The notes beneath the pieces were generated by a model that ran no database searches, was not told the origin of the DNA, and saw only the letters and a list, made by a program, of their open reading frames with translations. A program made the position numbers and the translations under genes. Below, one piece after another: positions 1-7,381 of a DNA stretch of 64,000 bases; position 1 is the first letter of the stretch; each line of letters starts with the position of its first letter. The DNA is from Polynucleobacter sp. MG-27-Goln-C1 (GTDB lineage Bacteria > Pseudomonadota > Gammaproteobacteria > Burkholderiales > Burkholderiaceae), in contig NZ_JACVPM010000002.1 of assembly GCF_018881905.1 (NCBI RefSeq), positions 62,001-126,000 on the forward strand, in the 5' to 3' direction.

Positions 1-67
1 AAAGAAGATTCAGGAACCTTTCTAACTTACTCTGGAGAAAGATTACCCTGGTAATTCACAACACCTT

Positions 68-643
68 ATGAAATATTATTCCCAATTTTTAATTGCTCTA
101 CTCATGCTTGTCGGGGTGCAGACCACGACCCTCGCTCAAACTGAGTTAGCTAGCGCGATGCAAGATGGTCAACATGTCTTACTCATGCGTCATGCTGATG
201 CGCCTGGATATGGTGATCCTCAGGGCTACCAACTGAATCAATGTGCCACACAACGTAATCTAGGAGAGCGTGGCAGAAAACAAGCTCAAGCGATTGGCGA
301 GTGGCTAACCAAGCAGGGCATTACCAAGGCCCAGGTCTATAGCAGCGCTTGGTGTCGATGTCTTGATACAGCAACCCTTCTTAATAAGGGTTCAGTTAAA
401 AAGGAGGCAGCGCTGGGGTCTTTCTTTGATGATATGAGTCAATCTAAAAAGCAGACTGAAGATTTAGCAAAGCTCATTCAGGCTGAGCGCATCAAATATC
501 CAAACGCACCGATCATTATGGTGACCCATCATGTCAACATCGAATCTTTCACGGGCAAGGTTCTCAATTCAGGTGACATGATCTTAGTTAAGGTCAATTC
601 CTCTGGACAAGCTGTATCGCACAAGCTCTACCCTAGCCCATAA
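68..643 (+). CDS. Secreted histidine phosphatase family protein
   Basis: The 191-residue protein starts with a signal peptide (about residues 1-24, ending TLAQ), so it is probably periplasmic. The phosphohistidine motif LLMRHADAP (Arg41-His42) is the catalytic core of the histidine phosphatase superfamily. NLGERGRKQAQAIGEWL and the late VTHHVNIES, with the second histidine, match the SixA/phosphoglycerate-mutase-like fold. The length is normal for these small one-domain members. The in vivo substrate is unknown. No clear Shine-Dalgarno sequence precedes the ATG. The gene stands 37 bases before the DUF2237 gene on the same strand and may be co-transcribed with it. The family call is secure; any specific substrate would be a guess. 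Confidence 0.85.
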   Translation: MKYYSQFLIALLMLVGVQTTTLAQTELASAMQDGQHVLLMRHADAPGYGDPQGYQLNQCATQRNLGERGRKQAQAIGEWLTKQGITKAQVYSSAWCRCLDTATLLNKGSVKKEAALGSFFDDMSQSKKQTEDLAKLIQAERIKYPNAPIIMVTHHVNIESFTGKVLNSGDMILVKVNSSGQAVSHKLYPSP

Positions 644-680
644 CTTCATCAATCAACACATCACTTCCACAAGAGCGACC

Positions 681-1061
681 ATGTCAACTGAATTACCCCT
701 CAATGTTTTAGGCCAACCACTGGTTCCCTGCTCCTTTGATCCATTAACAGGATTTTTCAGAGATGGTTGCTGCAAGACCAATGAGCAAGATGCCGGAAGT
801 CATTTGGTTTGCGCAATAGTCAGCAATGACTTTTTGCAATTTAGCCTGAAGCGCGGCAACGATCTGATTACCCCAAGACCGGAGTACCAGTTTCCAGGAC
901 TGATAGCAGGGGACCAATGGTGTCTATGTCTTAATCGCTGGATCGAAGCTCTAGAAGCCAACTGTGCACCAATGATTAAACTAGAAAGTACGCACATTAA
1001 AGCTTTGGAGAAAGTCTCCCTAGAAGTGCTAGAGCAATATGCGGAAGTAGAAAAACTGTAA
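681..1061 (+). CDS. DUF2237 family protein
   Basis: This 126-residue cytosolic protein has the family's conserved cysteine and tryptophan pattern: NVLG..L..CSF.P.TGFFRDGCC near the start, GSHLVCA in the middle, and PGL..GDQWCLC..RW..A towards the end. DUF2237 proteins are widespread in bacteria and have no established biochemical role. The clustered cysteines could bind a metal or be redox active, but that is inference. It follows the histidine phosphatase closely and converges on the cryptochrome gene, whose stop lies only four bases away. Confidence 0.85.
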   Translation: MSTELPLNVLGQPLVPCSFDPLTGFFRDGCCKTNEQDAGSHLVCAIVSNDFLQFSLKRGNDLITPRPEYQFPGLIAGDQWCLCLNRWIEALEANCAPMIKLESTHIKALEKVSLEVLEQYAEVEKL

Positions 1062-1065
1062 AAAC

Positions 1066-2322
1066 TTACTCAGGTGAGAGCCAAAGTTTTCGATAGATTT
1101 CTTGAGGATCGTGATCCTGAGTTTGCTTGGCCACATTAAATGGCCTGCCTCCCCTAGGGTCTGTTCCACGTCCAGCGATATACAACCAATTACCTTGATT
1201 ACTGTAAACGTCATAGTCTATTAATTGGGATTCAAACCAGGCTGCGCCAGCGCGCCAGTCACCTTTCATATCGTATATCCAGTAACTCGCCACAATCTGA
1301 CGCATCCGATTAGAGAGATAACCGCTTTGCTGAAGCTCGCGCATACCAGCGTCCACTAAAGCAGTTCCAGTAGTTCCTGTGCGCCACTGCTCAAAGCTGG
1401 GTGCGTAAGATGGTTTTACGGGTACACCGGTTAAGCCACTAGCGCGATACAACTTCTGACCATACTTAAAGTGAATAAAGCGGAAATAGTCACGCCACAG
1501 TAGTTCAAACCAAAGCCAATAGGTACCATCATTCGCGCCGTAACAATGCTCGTACTCGTGGAGTTGCGCCGCTATATCGCGCGCGGAGATGCAGCCCAAG
1601 ACAAGCCATGCTGAAAACTTACTGGAGTAATCCATGCCAATGAGTTGGTTACGAGTCTCCTTGTAACTATCTGGTAAACGACGCCCAAAATATTGCTTCA
1701 GGTGAGCATGCGCATGACTGGCTCCCCCTATTAAATAAGGGTGTAAAAATGAATGGGCTCTAGAAGGCAATATGGAGCCCTGAGGCAAGGTTGCCGGTAG
1801 CGCAGGAATTTTCTTGGGCGCATTGATGGGCTGGGCGAACTTGAGCTGAGCCTTTTCAACCTCGCGACGAAATGCAGTAAATACATCAGGCATTTTTTCC
1901 AACTCAAATGGGAAGGTCTGTGGATCCAACATGCTGGATTGCCAGAACTCTTCAACATCAACACTCTGCTCCTGCAACATTCGCACTTGCTCAATTTCTT
2001 CTGGCGCTTCGATTTGTTCACAATAGATTGCTTGTGCAGACGTATCTTTGAGTAAGCGCAGCAGCACCTCCGCTGGCTTGCCAGAAAACTCCAGCAAATC
2101 TGAACCCTGTGCGCGCAACTGAGAATTTAAGTCATCCAAAGATGCTCTCAAAAAAGCCTGGCGATGCGGTCCTTGTCGCTCAAAACCATAAACTGTTTCT
2201 TGCTCTTTGGAGTCATGTATATAGACCGGCAGAAGATGATCTGCGCTTAAGCAGGCCTGCGTAAATGCAGGATTATCTGCCAAGCGCAAATCATTGCGAA
2301 ACCAGTAAATCAATGTCTTCAT
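1066..2322 (-). CDS. Cryptochrome/photolyase, DASH type
   Basis: The 418-residue flavoprotein has an N-terminal photolyase alpha/beta domain (TLIYWFRNDLRLADNPAF) and a C-terminal FAD-binding domain. Diagnostic C-terminal stretches are WFELLWRDYFRF, LSNRMRQIVASYW and the DASH-like ending NWLYIAGRGTDPRGGRPFN. DASH cryptochromes bind FAD and an antenna folate and repair cyclobutane dimers, mainly in single-stranded DNA; some also signal light. The gene lies three bases downstream of a DUF2256 mini-gene, a common pairing, so the two are probably co-transcribed. An ordinary CPD photolyase is the alternative, but the GRGTDPRGGR ending favours DASH. Confidence 0.85.
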   Translation of the reverse strand: MKTLIYWFRNDLRLADNPAFTQACLSADHLLPVYIHDSKEQETVYGFERQGPHRQAFLRASLDDLNSQLRAQGSDLLEFSGKPAEVLLRLLKDTSAQAIYCEQIEAPEEIEQVRMLQEQSVDVEEFWQSSMLDPQTFPFELEKMPDVFTAFRREVEKAQLKFAQPINAPKKIPALPATLPQGSILPSRAHSFLHPYLIGGASHAHAHLKQYFGRRLPDSYKETRNQLIGMDYSSKFSAWLVLGCISARDIAAQLHEYEHCYGANDGTYWLWFELLWRDYFRFIHFKYGQKLYRASGLTGVPVKPSYAPSFEQWRTGTTGTALVDAGMRELQQSGYLSNRMRQIVASYWIYDMKGDWRAGAAWFESQLIDYDVYSNQGNWLYIAGRGTDPRGGRPFNVAKQTQDHDPQEIYRKLWLSPE

Positions 2323-2325
2323 AGC

Positions 2326-2505
2326 TTAAGCCTCAGTCTTGCCAGTAGGCTTTTTAGAGCGACAAGCATCAGAGCAATACTTCACTTCATCCCAATTTTT
2401 AGCCCAAGACTTACGCCAGGTCATCTCTTTGCCACAGACGAGGCAAGTCTTACTGGGCAAAAATGATTTATTTCCCTTAAAACCTGCTTTTTCAGATCGA
2501 GACAT
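2326..2505 (-). CDS. DUF2256 zinc-ribbon-like mini-protein
   Basis: This small gene encodes 59 residues starting MSRSEKAGFKGNK. It contains CLVCGKEMTWRKSW followed by CSDAC, a two-pair cysteine arrangement typical of DUF2256 proteins and likely to bind one zinc. It sits immediately upstream of the cryptochrome, with only three bases between its stop and the cryptochrome start. DUF2256 genes recur next to cryptochrome/photolyase genes, which suggests a functional link, but the role is unknown. An opposite-strand open frame over the same stretch shows no protein-like features. Confidence 0.9.
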   Translation of the reverse strand: MSRSEKAGFKGNKSFLPSKTCLVCGKEMTWRKSWAKNWDEVKYCSDACRSKKPTGKTEA

Positions 2506-2535
2506 ACCTACCTATAGAAAAACGAATAGACTCTT

Positions 2536-3462
2536 GTGCATACCGCATACGTGAGACAGTCTTTGAAAGCTTTTTATACCGACCACTATGTTTTACCACT
2601 TCCACCGGGACACCGCTTCCCGATGGAAAAGTACAGCCAGCTACGAGACCTGGTCACCAATCTAGATGGAGTCAAGCTTGTCGAGGCGCCAGCTGCTACG
2701 GATACGCAGATTCTCTATGCCCATGACCCTCACTATCTAATTAAAGTCATTTCAGGAGGCCTTAGTCCAAAAGAGCAACAGGAGATTGGCTTTCCTTGGA
2801 GCGAGCTCATGGTGGAGCGCTCTAGACGCTCGGCCGGCGCTACTGTCGCAGCCGCCAAAGCCGCCTTAAATGAAGGCTTAGCAGCAAATCTTGCGGGTGG
2901 TACACACCATGCCTATCGCAATATGGGTAGCGGCTTCTGCGTGTTTAATGATTCCGCAATTGCAGCAAGAGTATTACAAAAGGAAATTCATGCAAAGCTC
3001 AAGGTAGCCGTTGTGGATTTAGATGTACATCAAGGTAATGGCACGGCATCTATCCTACAAAATGATGCCTCTATATTTACCCTCTCCATCCATGGGGAAA
3101 ATAATTTCCCATTTACCAAAGAGCGGAGTGATTTAGATATTGGGCTGCCTAATGGATGTGAGGATAGCGATTACCTTAGGGCCCTTGATCAAGGCTTAGA
3201 AATGCTCAATAGATTCAAACCTGATTTCATTATTTATCTGGCTGGGGCCGATCCACATGAAGGAGACCGCCTAGGAAAACTCAGTATTAGCAAAGATGGC
3301 ATGCGCCAGCGAGACGAAGCTGTTTTCCAGTATGGGCTAGATCACCAAATCCCGATTGCATTTAGCATGGCAGGTGGCTATGGCAGGGAAATCCAATCAA
3401 CCGTAGGTATTCACTTTCAAACCATTCAAACTGCACTGCGATACCAACAACAATTTTTATAA
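2536..3462 (+). CDS. Histone deacetylase-like protein (acetoin utilisation/HDAC superfamily)
   Basis: The 308-residue enzyme has the hallmarks of zinc-dependent deacetylases: GGTHHAYRNMGSGFCVFND (tandem histidines and the glycine-rich loop), VAVVDLDVHQGNGT (metal-binding Asp and His), YLAGADPHEGDRLG (second metal Asp) and SMAGGYG near the C-terminus. Bacterial relatives deacetylate acetylpolyamines, acetylated proteins or other amides; the substrate here cannot be read from the sequence. The frame opens with GTG at 2536, and a second GTG at 2551 would give MRQSLKAFYTDHY. Neither has a clear ribosome site, so the exact start is uncertain. It is divergent from the DUF2256/cryptochrome pair. Confidence 0.88.
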   Translation: MHTAYVRQSLKAFYTDHYVLPLPPGHRFPMEKYSQLRDLVTNLDGVKLVEAPAATDTQILYAHDPHYLIKVISGGLSPKEQQEIGFPWSELMVERSRRSAGATVAAAKAALNEGLAANLAGGTHHAYRNMGSGFCVFNDSAIAARVLQKEIHAKLKVAVVDLDVHQGNGTASILQNDASIFTLSIHGENNFPFTKERSDLDIGLPNGCEDSDYLRALDQGLEMLNRFKPDFIIYLAGADPHEGDRLGKLSISKDGMRQRDEAVFQYGLDHQIPIAFSMAGGYGREIQSTVGIHFQTIQTALRYQQQFL

Positions 3463-3463
3463 A

Positions 3464-4087
3464 TTACTTGCTCTTCGTTGGCAAGGAGTTCAAAGTTTTG
3501 ACATCGTTTAATTGCTTGTCTACAAGGTACAGCGTTCCACCATAATTTGCCTGTAGATCATATCCAGACAAACCCACTGTATAAATTGAAATATACGGAT
3601 TGAAAGAGCGTACAGTTCCGCCAGAACCTGCAGAAAAATTAGCGTCAACATCCATACCACCACGTTGCCCATCAATTGAAGTTAATAAGAACTGATCGAT
3701 GGCATCTGTATTTTTAAAGATGATGACTTGGTACTGCTGCTGATATCCCGCGCCAACTCCCTCACCAGTTTTCATTGCCTCCATAAAGATAGGGGTTGGA
3801 CGACGCTTATCAAATAGCACGCCCTCACCCCTGGCAAGCACCAGCAATACAACATTCACGTTGGTGGTATCAAAGACGGCATAACCTGGTGCGGCTTCAA
3901 TCTCTTTTTGGATCGCCGGATTTTGCTTAATTAAAGCAGCTAGGCCCGTCTTCGACATCGCTAGAGTAGCTTGTCGTTTCTGCAGAATCTCTTGCTCGGT
4001 CAAGGGCTTTCCATCAATCCCGGTTGACTGACAGCCCACTAGAATGAACGCACAAAGAGCAGCCAACAACCTTGAGAGAAGCAACAT
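3464..4087 (-). CDS. SYLF-domain lipoprotein (lipid-binding, YSC84-like)
   Basis: The 207-residue precursor has a lipoprotein signal with lipobox LVGC (Cys19), so it is probably membrane-anchored in the periplasm. The rest matches the SYLF/YSC84 fold: APGYAVFDTTNVNVVLLV, then GEGVLFDKR, a glycine-rich GEGVGAGYQ and a final YGGTLYLV. SYLF domains bind phosphoinositides in eukaryotes; bacterial versions are exported lipid-binding proteins of unknown role. It converges on the HDAC-like gene (one base apart) and is divergent from the outer-membrane transporter at 4257. Confidence 0.8.
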   Translation of the reverse strand: MLLLSRLLAALCAFILVGCQSTGIDGKPLTEQEILQKRQATLAMSKTGLAALIKQNPAIQKEIEAAPGYAVFDTTNVNVVLLVLARGEGVLFDKRRPTPIFMEAMKTGEGVGAGYQQQYQVIIFKNTDAIDQFLLTSIDGQRGGMDVDANFSAGSGGTVRSFNPYISIYTVGLSGYDLQANYGGTLYLVDKQLNDVKTLNSLPTKSK

Positions 4088-4149
4088 AAAGCCTTAAATG
4101 AGAAGAATTAAAGTCCACAAAACTTATAAGGATTATAGATTAGGCATAA

Positions 4150-4170
4150 AAACCATATTTTATATGGTTT
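4150..4170. promoter_or_regulatory. Inverted repeat in a divergent promoter region
   Basis: An 8-base inverted repeat (AAACCATA, 5-base AT spacer, TATGGTTT) lies in the 169-base gap between the divergent SYLF lipoprotein and outer-membrane transporter genes. Because both genes point away from it, it is not an obvious terminator. A dimeric repressor or activator site is the natural reading. No regulator can be assigned. Confidence 0.35.
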
Positions 4171-4256
4171 AGAGAAGCAATATTAATTAGTAATAATTGT
4201 AAATACCCACCAAAATCATCGCCTTTATAGCAAGCACTCGCTAAAATGCAAACGCT

Positions 4257-5138
4257 ATGTATTTCGTTCGAGTCACTTTTCTCTTTTGCATCCTTTTCAC
4301 GTCATTCATGGCGTGGGCAGTCGACTTGCAACCTAACGATATTGTTGCCCCCCTGCCCAATAAAAATTATGTGACGATTAGTTATCTAAATACCGAGAAC
4401 TCAACGCTGTATAAAAATGGTTCAGCGCAAGCCGGAAACCCAGTCATTGATACGCAAAGTGCAATTTTTCGTGGGACGCGAAGCTATGATCTTGGCAGTC
4501 TGCCAGCAGTCAGCTTCATACAAATACCTTATGGATCAATTCAACCAGCGGGCTCACTAGCAAGTCAAGCAAGTACTACCGGAATTGGTGATCTCACTCT
4601 TGCAACAGCAATATGGCCATATCACAACAGAGCTAGCAGAACCTACCTTGGCCTAGCGGGCTATCTGATTAGCCCGACCGGCAGCTATTCCAGTCAACGA
4701 GCTTTTAACACTGGTGAGAATCGCTTTCGCACAGACTTTCAGATGGGCTTCCAAACGCCGATCACCTCTAGCGTGGATGGCATGATTGCAGTCGATACCA
4801 TGTGGTTTGGCGGCAATAGCCAATGTGCAGCTACCTGCAATTCGCTGACCAATGTATCGCTGAACCAAAAGCCCCTAACCACTACACAGCTTGGTCCCAT
4901 TTATCGTATTAATGAAATTTTCACCGTAGCGGCTTCGTACTTTTATGTAGCAGGTGGTGCAACTTCAATCAACAATAACTACATGAATAACGTGACTAAC
5001 ACGCAAAGATTTTTATTAAGTGGACAAGCTCACACACCAATCGGAAGATTCTCCCTACAGTACGGACGAGATACGGAAATTAAAAATGGCTTTGTTCAAA
5101 CTCGCTTGCTAGCTGTACGACTCATGAAAGAGTTTTAA
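4257..5138 (+). CDS. Outer-membrane beta-barrel transporter (phenol-degradation MetA-like family)
   Basis: The 293-residue precursor has a signal peptide ending in AWA (about residue 21). The mature part is rich in alternating polar and aromatic residues and ends in a hydrophobic strand, RLLAVRLMKEF, as outer-membrane barrels do. The pattern GIGDLTLATAIWP followed by YLGLAGYLISPTGSY is characteristic of the transporter family named after phenol meta-pathway MetA proteins, which includes SphA-like channels. The substrate is unknown. It converges on a K+ channel-like gene across a short bidirectional hairpin. It is one of three barrel genes in this window that sit beside a channel-like gene. 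Confidence 0.7.
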   Translation: MYFVRVTFLFCILFTSFMAWAVDLQPNDIVAPLPNKNYVTISYLNTENSTLYKNGSAQAGNPVIDTQSAIFRGTRSYDLGSLPAVSFIQIPYGSIQPAGSLASQASTTGIGDLTLATAIWPYHNRASRTYLGLAGYLISPTGSYSSQRAFNTGENRFRTDFQMGFQTPITSSVDGMIAVDTMWFGGNSQCAATCNSLTNVSLNQKPLTTTQLGPIYRINEIFTVAASYFYVAGGATSINNNYMNNVTNTQRFLLSGQAHTPIGRFSLQYGRDTEIKNGFVQTRLLAVRLMKEF

Positions 5139-5139
5139 G

Positions 5140-5158
5140 AAATAAGCCTGGCTTATTT
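5140..5158. terminator. Bidirectional terminator hairpin
   Basis: AAATAAGC and GCTTATTT form an 8-bp stem around a 3-base loop between two convergent genes (transporter stop 5138, channel-like stop 5166). A/T-rich flanks on both sides fit weak termination in either direction. Confidence 0.6.
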
Positions 5159-5165
5159 ATATTGC

Positions 5166-5639
5166 TTAGTCTGAGTGTTTTTTGTAAGTGGTCCAGTATT
5201 TCTGCATCTCAATAAATAGAAATGAAGCGGACCAAGTAATGAGGATGAAGCCAGTTAGCGCCTCGACCCCAGTGAGATACCTCAAGTAGCCTTGTGCCAC
5301 AATCTCTCCGTAACCCAAAGTGGTAAAGGTAACGAATGATAGATATGCACAATCGAGCAAGATGCCGTGCCCTGAGAGGTTGCCGACTAGACCTCCCATA
5401 GAGGGAAACTGCAAGGTAAAGAAATAGCCAAAGGCGAACAACCAGATCTCCACCACGTGCGCCATGAAGATAGCGCCAACCCCTACTAGCACCCTAAAAC
5501 GGGGCGCAATATGGGCCAACTTAGGCAGCAATCTATCCAACTGAAAAAGCGCCTCGTAATGAAGCAGAATCGCTAAGAGCGCTAGCGATGCATTGACGAT
5601 GAAAGCAATAATCAGCAGCATGAATAAATTATCCCCCAT
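5166..5639 (-). CDS. Two-transmembrane potassium channel-like protein with intact filter
   Basis: The 157-residue protein has hydrophobic segments at about residues 5-27, 50-75 and 125-147, with a pore-like stretch SFVTFTTLGYGEIV between the last two. TTLGYGE is a close match to the K+ selectivity filter TxGYG, so this is a plausible ion channel of the Ion_trans_2 class. It lacks any cytosolic gating domain. Its ATG lies inside a stem-loop (5629-5653) just after the preceding gene. Two further relatives in the window (11998-12477 and 30862-31362) have lost the GYG signature. Confidence 0.75.
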   Translation of the reverse strand: MGDNLFMLLIIAFIVNASLALLAILLHYEALFQLDRLLPKLAHIAPRFRVLVGVGAIFMAHVVEIWLFAFGYFFTLQFPSMGGLVGNLSGHGILLDCAYLSFVTFTTLGYGEIVAQGYLRYLTGVEALTGFILITWSASFLFIEMQKYWTTYKKHSD

Positions 5640-5653
5640 TTACAGGGGGATAA
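5629..5653 (-). promoter_or_regulatory. Intercistronic hairpin enclosing the channel start codon
   Basis: On the minus strand TTATCCCCC and GGGGGATAA pair as a 9-bp GC-rich stem. The ATG of the channel gene (5637-5639) sits at the loop edge and no Shine-Dalgarno sequence is visible before it. The hairpin lies between the stop at 5659 and this start. It could limit read-through, or hide the start so that translation depends on the upstream gene. Function is inferred only from position. Confidence 0.45.
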
Positions 5654-5658
5654 ATAAA

Positions 5659-6063
5659 TCAACCAGTAATGATGGTGTCGCCTTTTAAAGCATCAACTTT
5701 GGCAAAGTATTTTTTTGCATAAGCTAATAACTGACCATCACTTGGATGATCAACCGTCTCAATACCAACCACTTTTTCAGCAATAGCATGATCATGCTTA
5801 GTAGCATGCTTCATTAAATCCAATTTTGCAGAGCCCGGCCCCACAATCAAAATCTCTTTAGATTCCATGACCGCTTGAATGACTTCATGCAAGTAATGCT
5901 GATCTGGTTCAGTACGCGCACCACTGACAGAACCACTTTTGTGATGAACATTTTTATGAGTAGACCTAGTCTTAATGACTTCGCTCTCACTTGCAGTCGG
6001 ATTGAAATAAATAACGTGAGCTTCTTGATGATCAATCCAAATAACTGAGTGATTAAATGACAT
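5659..6063 (-). CDS. eRF1-like 'translational machinery' family protein
   Basis: The 134-residue soluble protein begins SVIWIDHQEAHVIYF and contains HHKSGSVSG, the HYLHEV helix and KEILIVGPGSAKLDLMKH. These match a family of small bacterial proteins distantly related to the middle domain of eRF1/Pelota and usually annotated as translational machinery proteins. The actual function is undetermined. It sits 19 bases upstream of the channel-like gene and 48 bases downstream of a DUF1488 gene on the same strand, so a three-gene transcript is likely. The family call is moderately confident; a ribosome role is not shown here. Confidence 0.6.
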   Translation of the reverse strand: MSFNHSVIWIDHQEAHVIYFNPTASESEVIKTRSTHKNVHHKSGSVSGARTEPDQHYLHEVIQAVMESKEILIVGPGSAKLDLMKHATKHDHAIAEKVVGIETVDHPSDGQLLAYAKKYFAKVDALKGDTIITG

Positions 6064-6111
6064 ATTTTCTCTTTCTAATTAAAAAACGGTTTACTACAAC
6101 AATAAAAATAA

Positions 6112-6378
6112 TTAATCCAAAATCAAATCATGGCTAAATAAGTGAACAGCACCATCAATAGCATGGCCATTCAAAATCTTTTGCTCGGCTATCGAAAGTA
6201 GCTTTAATTGATGGGTCTTAAACAACTGCAATGCATTTGTTTCAACACCATCAGGATCTAAATCTTGCAGAGCCTCATAACTAAAGCTGCACTTCAGAGG
6301 CTTTCCTTCAAGCATTGCTGGGTAAGAGACATCGCCGTTATCTAAAACAGCTGCAGGACCGAGAAATTCAAGCTTCAT
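6112..6378 (-). CDS. DUF1488 family protein
   Basis: This 88-residue protein carries the DUF1488 pattern: an opening F.....V.D.G.V.YPA, then GKPLKCSFSYEALQDLD, and a terminal helix LLSIAEQKILNG followed by a short strand. DUF1488 proteins are small cytosolic proteins of unknown function, common in Burkholderiales. It is first in a likely operon with the eRF1-like and channel-like genes. The ATG is preceded by a purine-rich stretch in the 95-base gap to the upstream methyltransferase-like gene. Confidence 0.7.
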   Translation of the reverse strand: MKLEFLGPAAVLDNGDVSYPAMLEGKPLKCSFSYEALQDLDPDGVETNALQLFKTHQLKLLSIAEQKILNGHAIDGAVHLFSHDLILD

Positions 6379-6473
6379 GGGGGCTCACTTTATTAAGAAT
6401 AATCAAATAACTCTAATATTTTGAACCTAATAGGAAGAGTGTACTTGATGCAAATCAACTCACCCACCCTTAA

Positions 6474-7280
6474 CTAGCCTGCATCTAGCTTTCGTTGGGC
6501 TAAAAAGTTCTGAATAGTTCTAGCTAGATGAATATCGTGAACTTTACTTAAGGCTGCAGATCGCCTCAGAAGATCCTCTGCTGGGGTTTTAAGGCATGGG
6601 TTATTGCTCACAAATAGAATTTGATTCATCCGGTCATCCTCCACTACCAGTACGGATGGATACTCAAAAACTCGGTCGATTCGCTCTTGATAAACCTGGT
6701 TGAGCCCTGCTGCGCCAGAGAAATTAATTACCAAGACGCCATTGGGGTTTAAGCATGCCAAGCAACTGGCATAAAAATCTTCACTGCAGAGTTGGGATGC
6801 CTGCCCCGACTTGGTGTACCCATCAACCAGCAGCACATCAAACTTCTCCTCAGAGTCTCGCAAGTACGCTGCACCATCAGCCTCTAATACCTGAAAATGA
6901 GCGCTATTTTCTGGGACATGGAACTTATCTTTGAGGGCAATCACTTTGGGATTGTTTTCCAAAACTAGGATGGATGCACCTGGTAAGTAATGATGGCAGT
7001 ATTTGGCAAGCGATCCACCACCCAAACCGATCATCGCAATACTCTGAGGATTTTCATGAAAAAGCAAAAAGCCCATCATCGTCTCGGTGTAGCTGACCAC
7101 TAAACGAATAGGGGTCTGCATATCCATCAGGCTCTGAGTCGAGTCGCTATCAAAATAGAGCGCCTTAAACTTCTTGCTCTCTACGACATAGGGCTCACCT
7201 TGGGTGCCGTCAAACCGCTCTTTTAATTTAGAAAGGCTTTCCTTAAGGCTTTGGATTCCTGCTGAATGGATGAGCGACAT
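6474..7280 (-). CDS. Spermidine synthase-like methyltransferase-fold protein
   Basis: The 268-residue protein has the Rossmann core of spermidine synthases: MIGLGGGSLAKYCHHYLPG (cofactor loop), ILVLENNPKVIALKDKF, then VLEADGAAYL and FDVLLVDGYTKSGQASQL. The conserved DGY in place of the usual DSTDP acceptor loop suggests it does not simply make spermidine. Such shortened SpeE-like proteins are common and often uncharacterised. No speD or polyamine gene lies near. Its own terminal signal is unclear, and the 95 bases to the DUF1488 start hold no strong hairpin. Confidence 0.7.
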   Translation of the reverse strand: MSLIHSAGIQSLKESLSKLKERFDGTQGEPYVVESKKFKALYFDSDSTQSLMDMQTPIRLVVSYTETMMGFLLFHENPQSIAMIGLGGGSLAKYCHHYLPGASILVLENNPKVIALKDKFHVPENSAHFQVLEADGAAYLRDSEEKFDVLLVDGYTKSGQASQLCSEDFYASCLACLNPNGVLVINFSGAAGLNQVYQERIDRVFEYPSVLVVEDDRMNQILFVSNNPCLKTPAEDLLRRSAALSKVHDIHLARTIQNFLAQRKLDAG

Positions 7281-7336
7281 CCCTCATCATAAAGCCCTTC
7301 ACTAGTATGAAAGCAAAAGTATTTTCTGACAAAAAA

Positions 7337-7358
7337 ATACCAACCCGGAGGTTGGTAT
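7337..7358 (-). terminator. Rho-independent terminator of the amidohydrolase gene
   Basis: A 9-bp stem (ATACCAACC/GGTTGGTAT, loop CGGA) lies 24 bases after the stop at 7382. It is followed on the minus strand by a run of T (seven A on the plus strand). Confidence 0.8.
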
Positions 7359-7381
7359 TCTTTAACTAAAACTAGATTGAA

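Noticed and set aside
2339-2554. Plus-strand open frame of 71 codons near the cryptochrome
   Set aside because: It lies opposite the DUF2256 gene, whose cysteine pattern and tight spacing to the cryptochrome are convincing. The plus-strand product has no such features.
6474-7280. Spermidine synthase proper
   Set aside because: The usual aspartate-rich acceptor loop is replaced by DGYTKSG and no polyamine gene is near, so only a spermidine-synthase-like fold is claimed.
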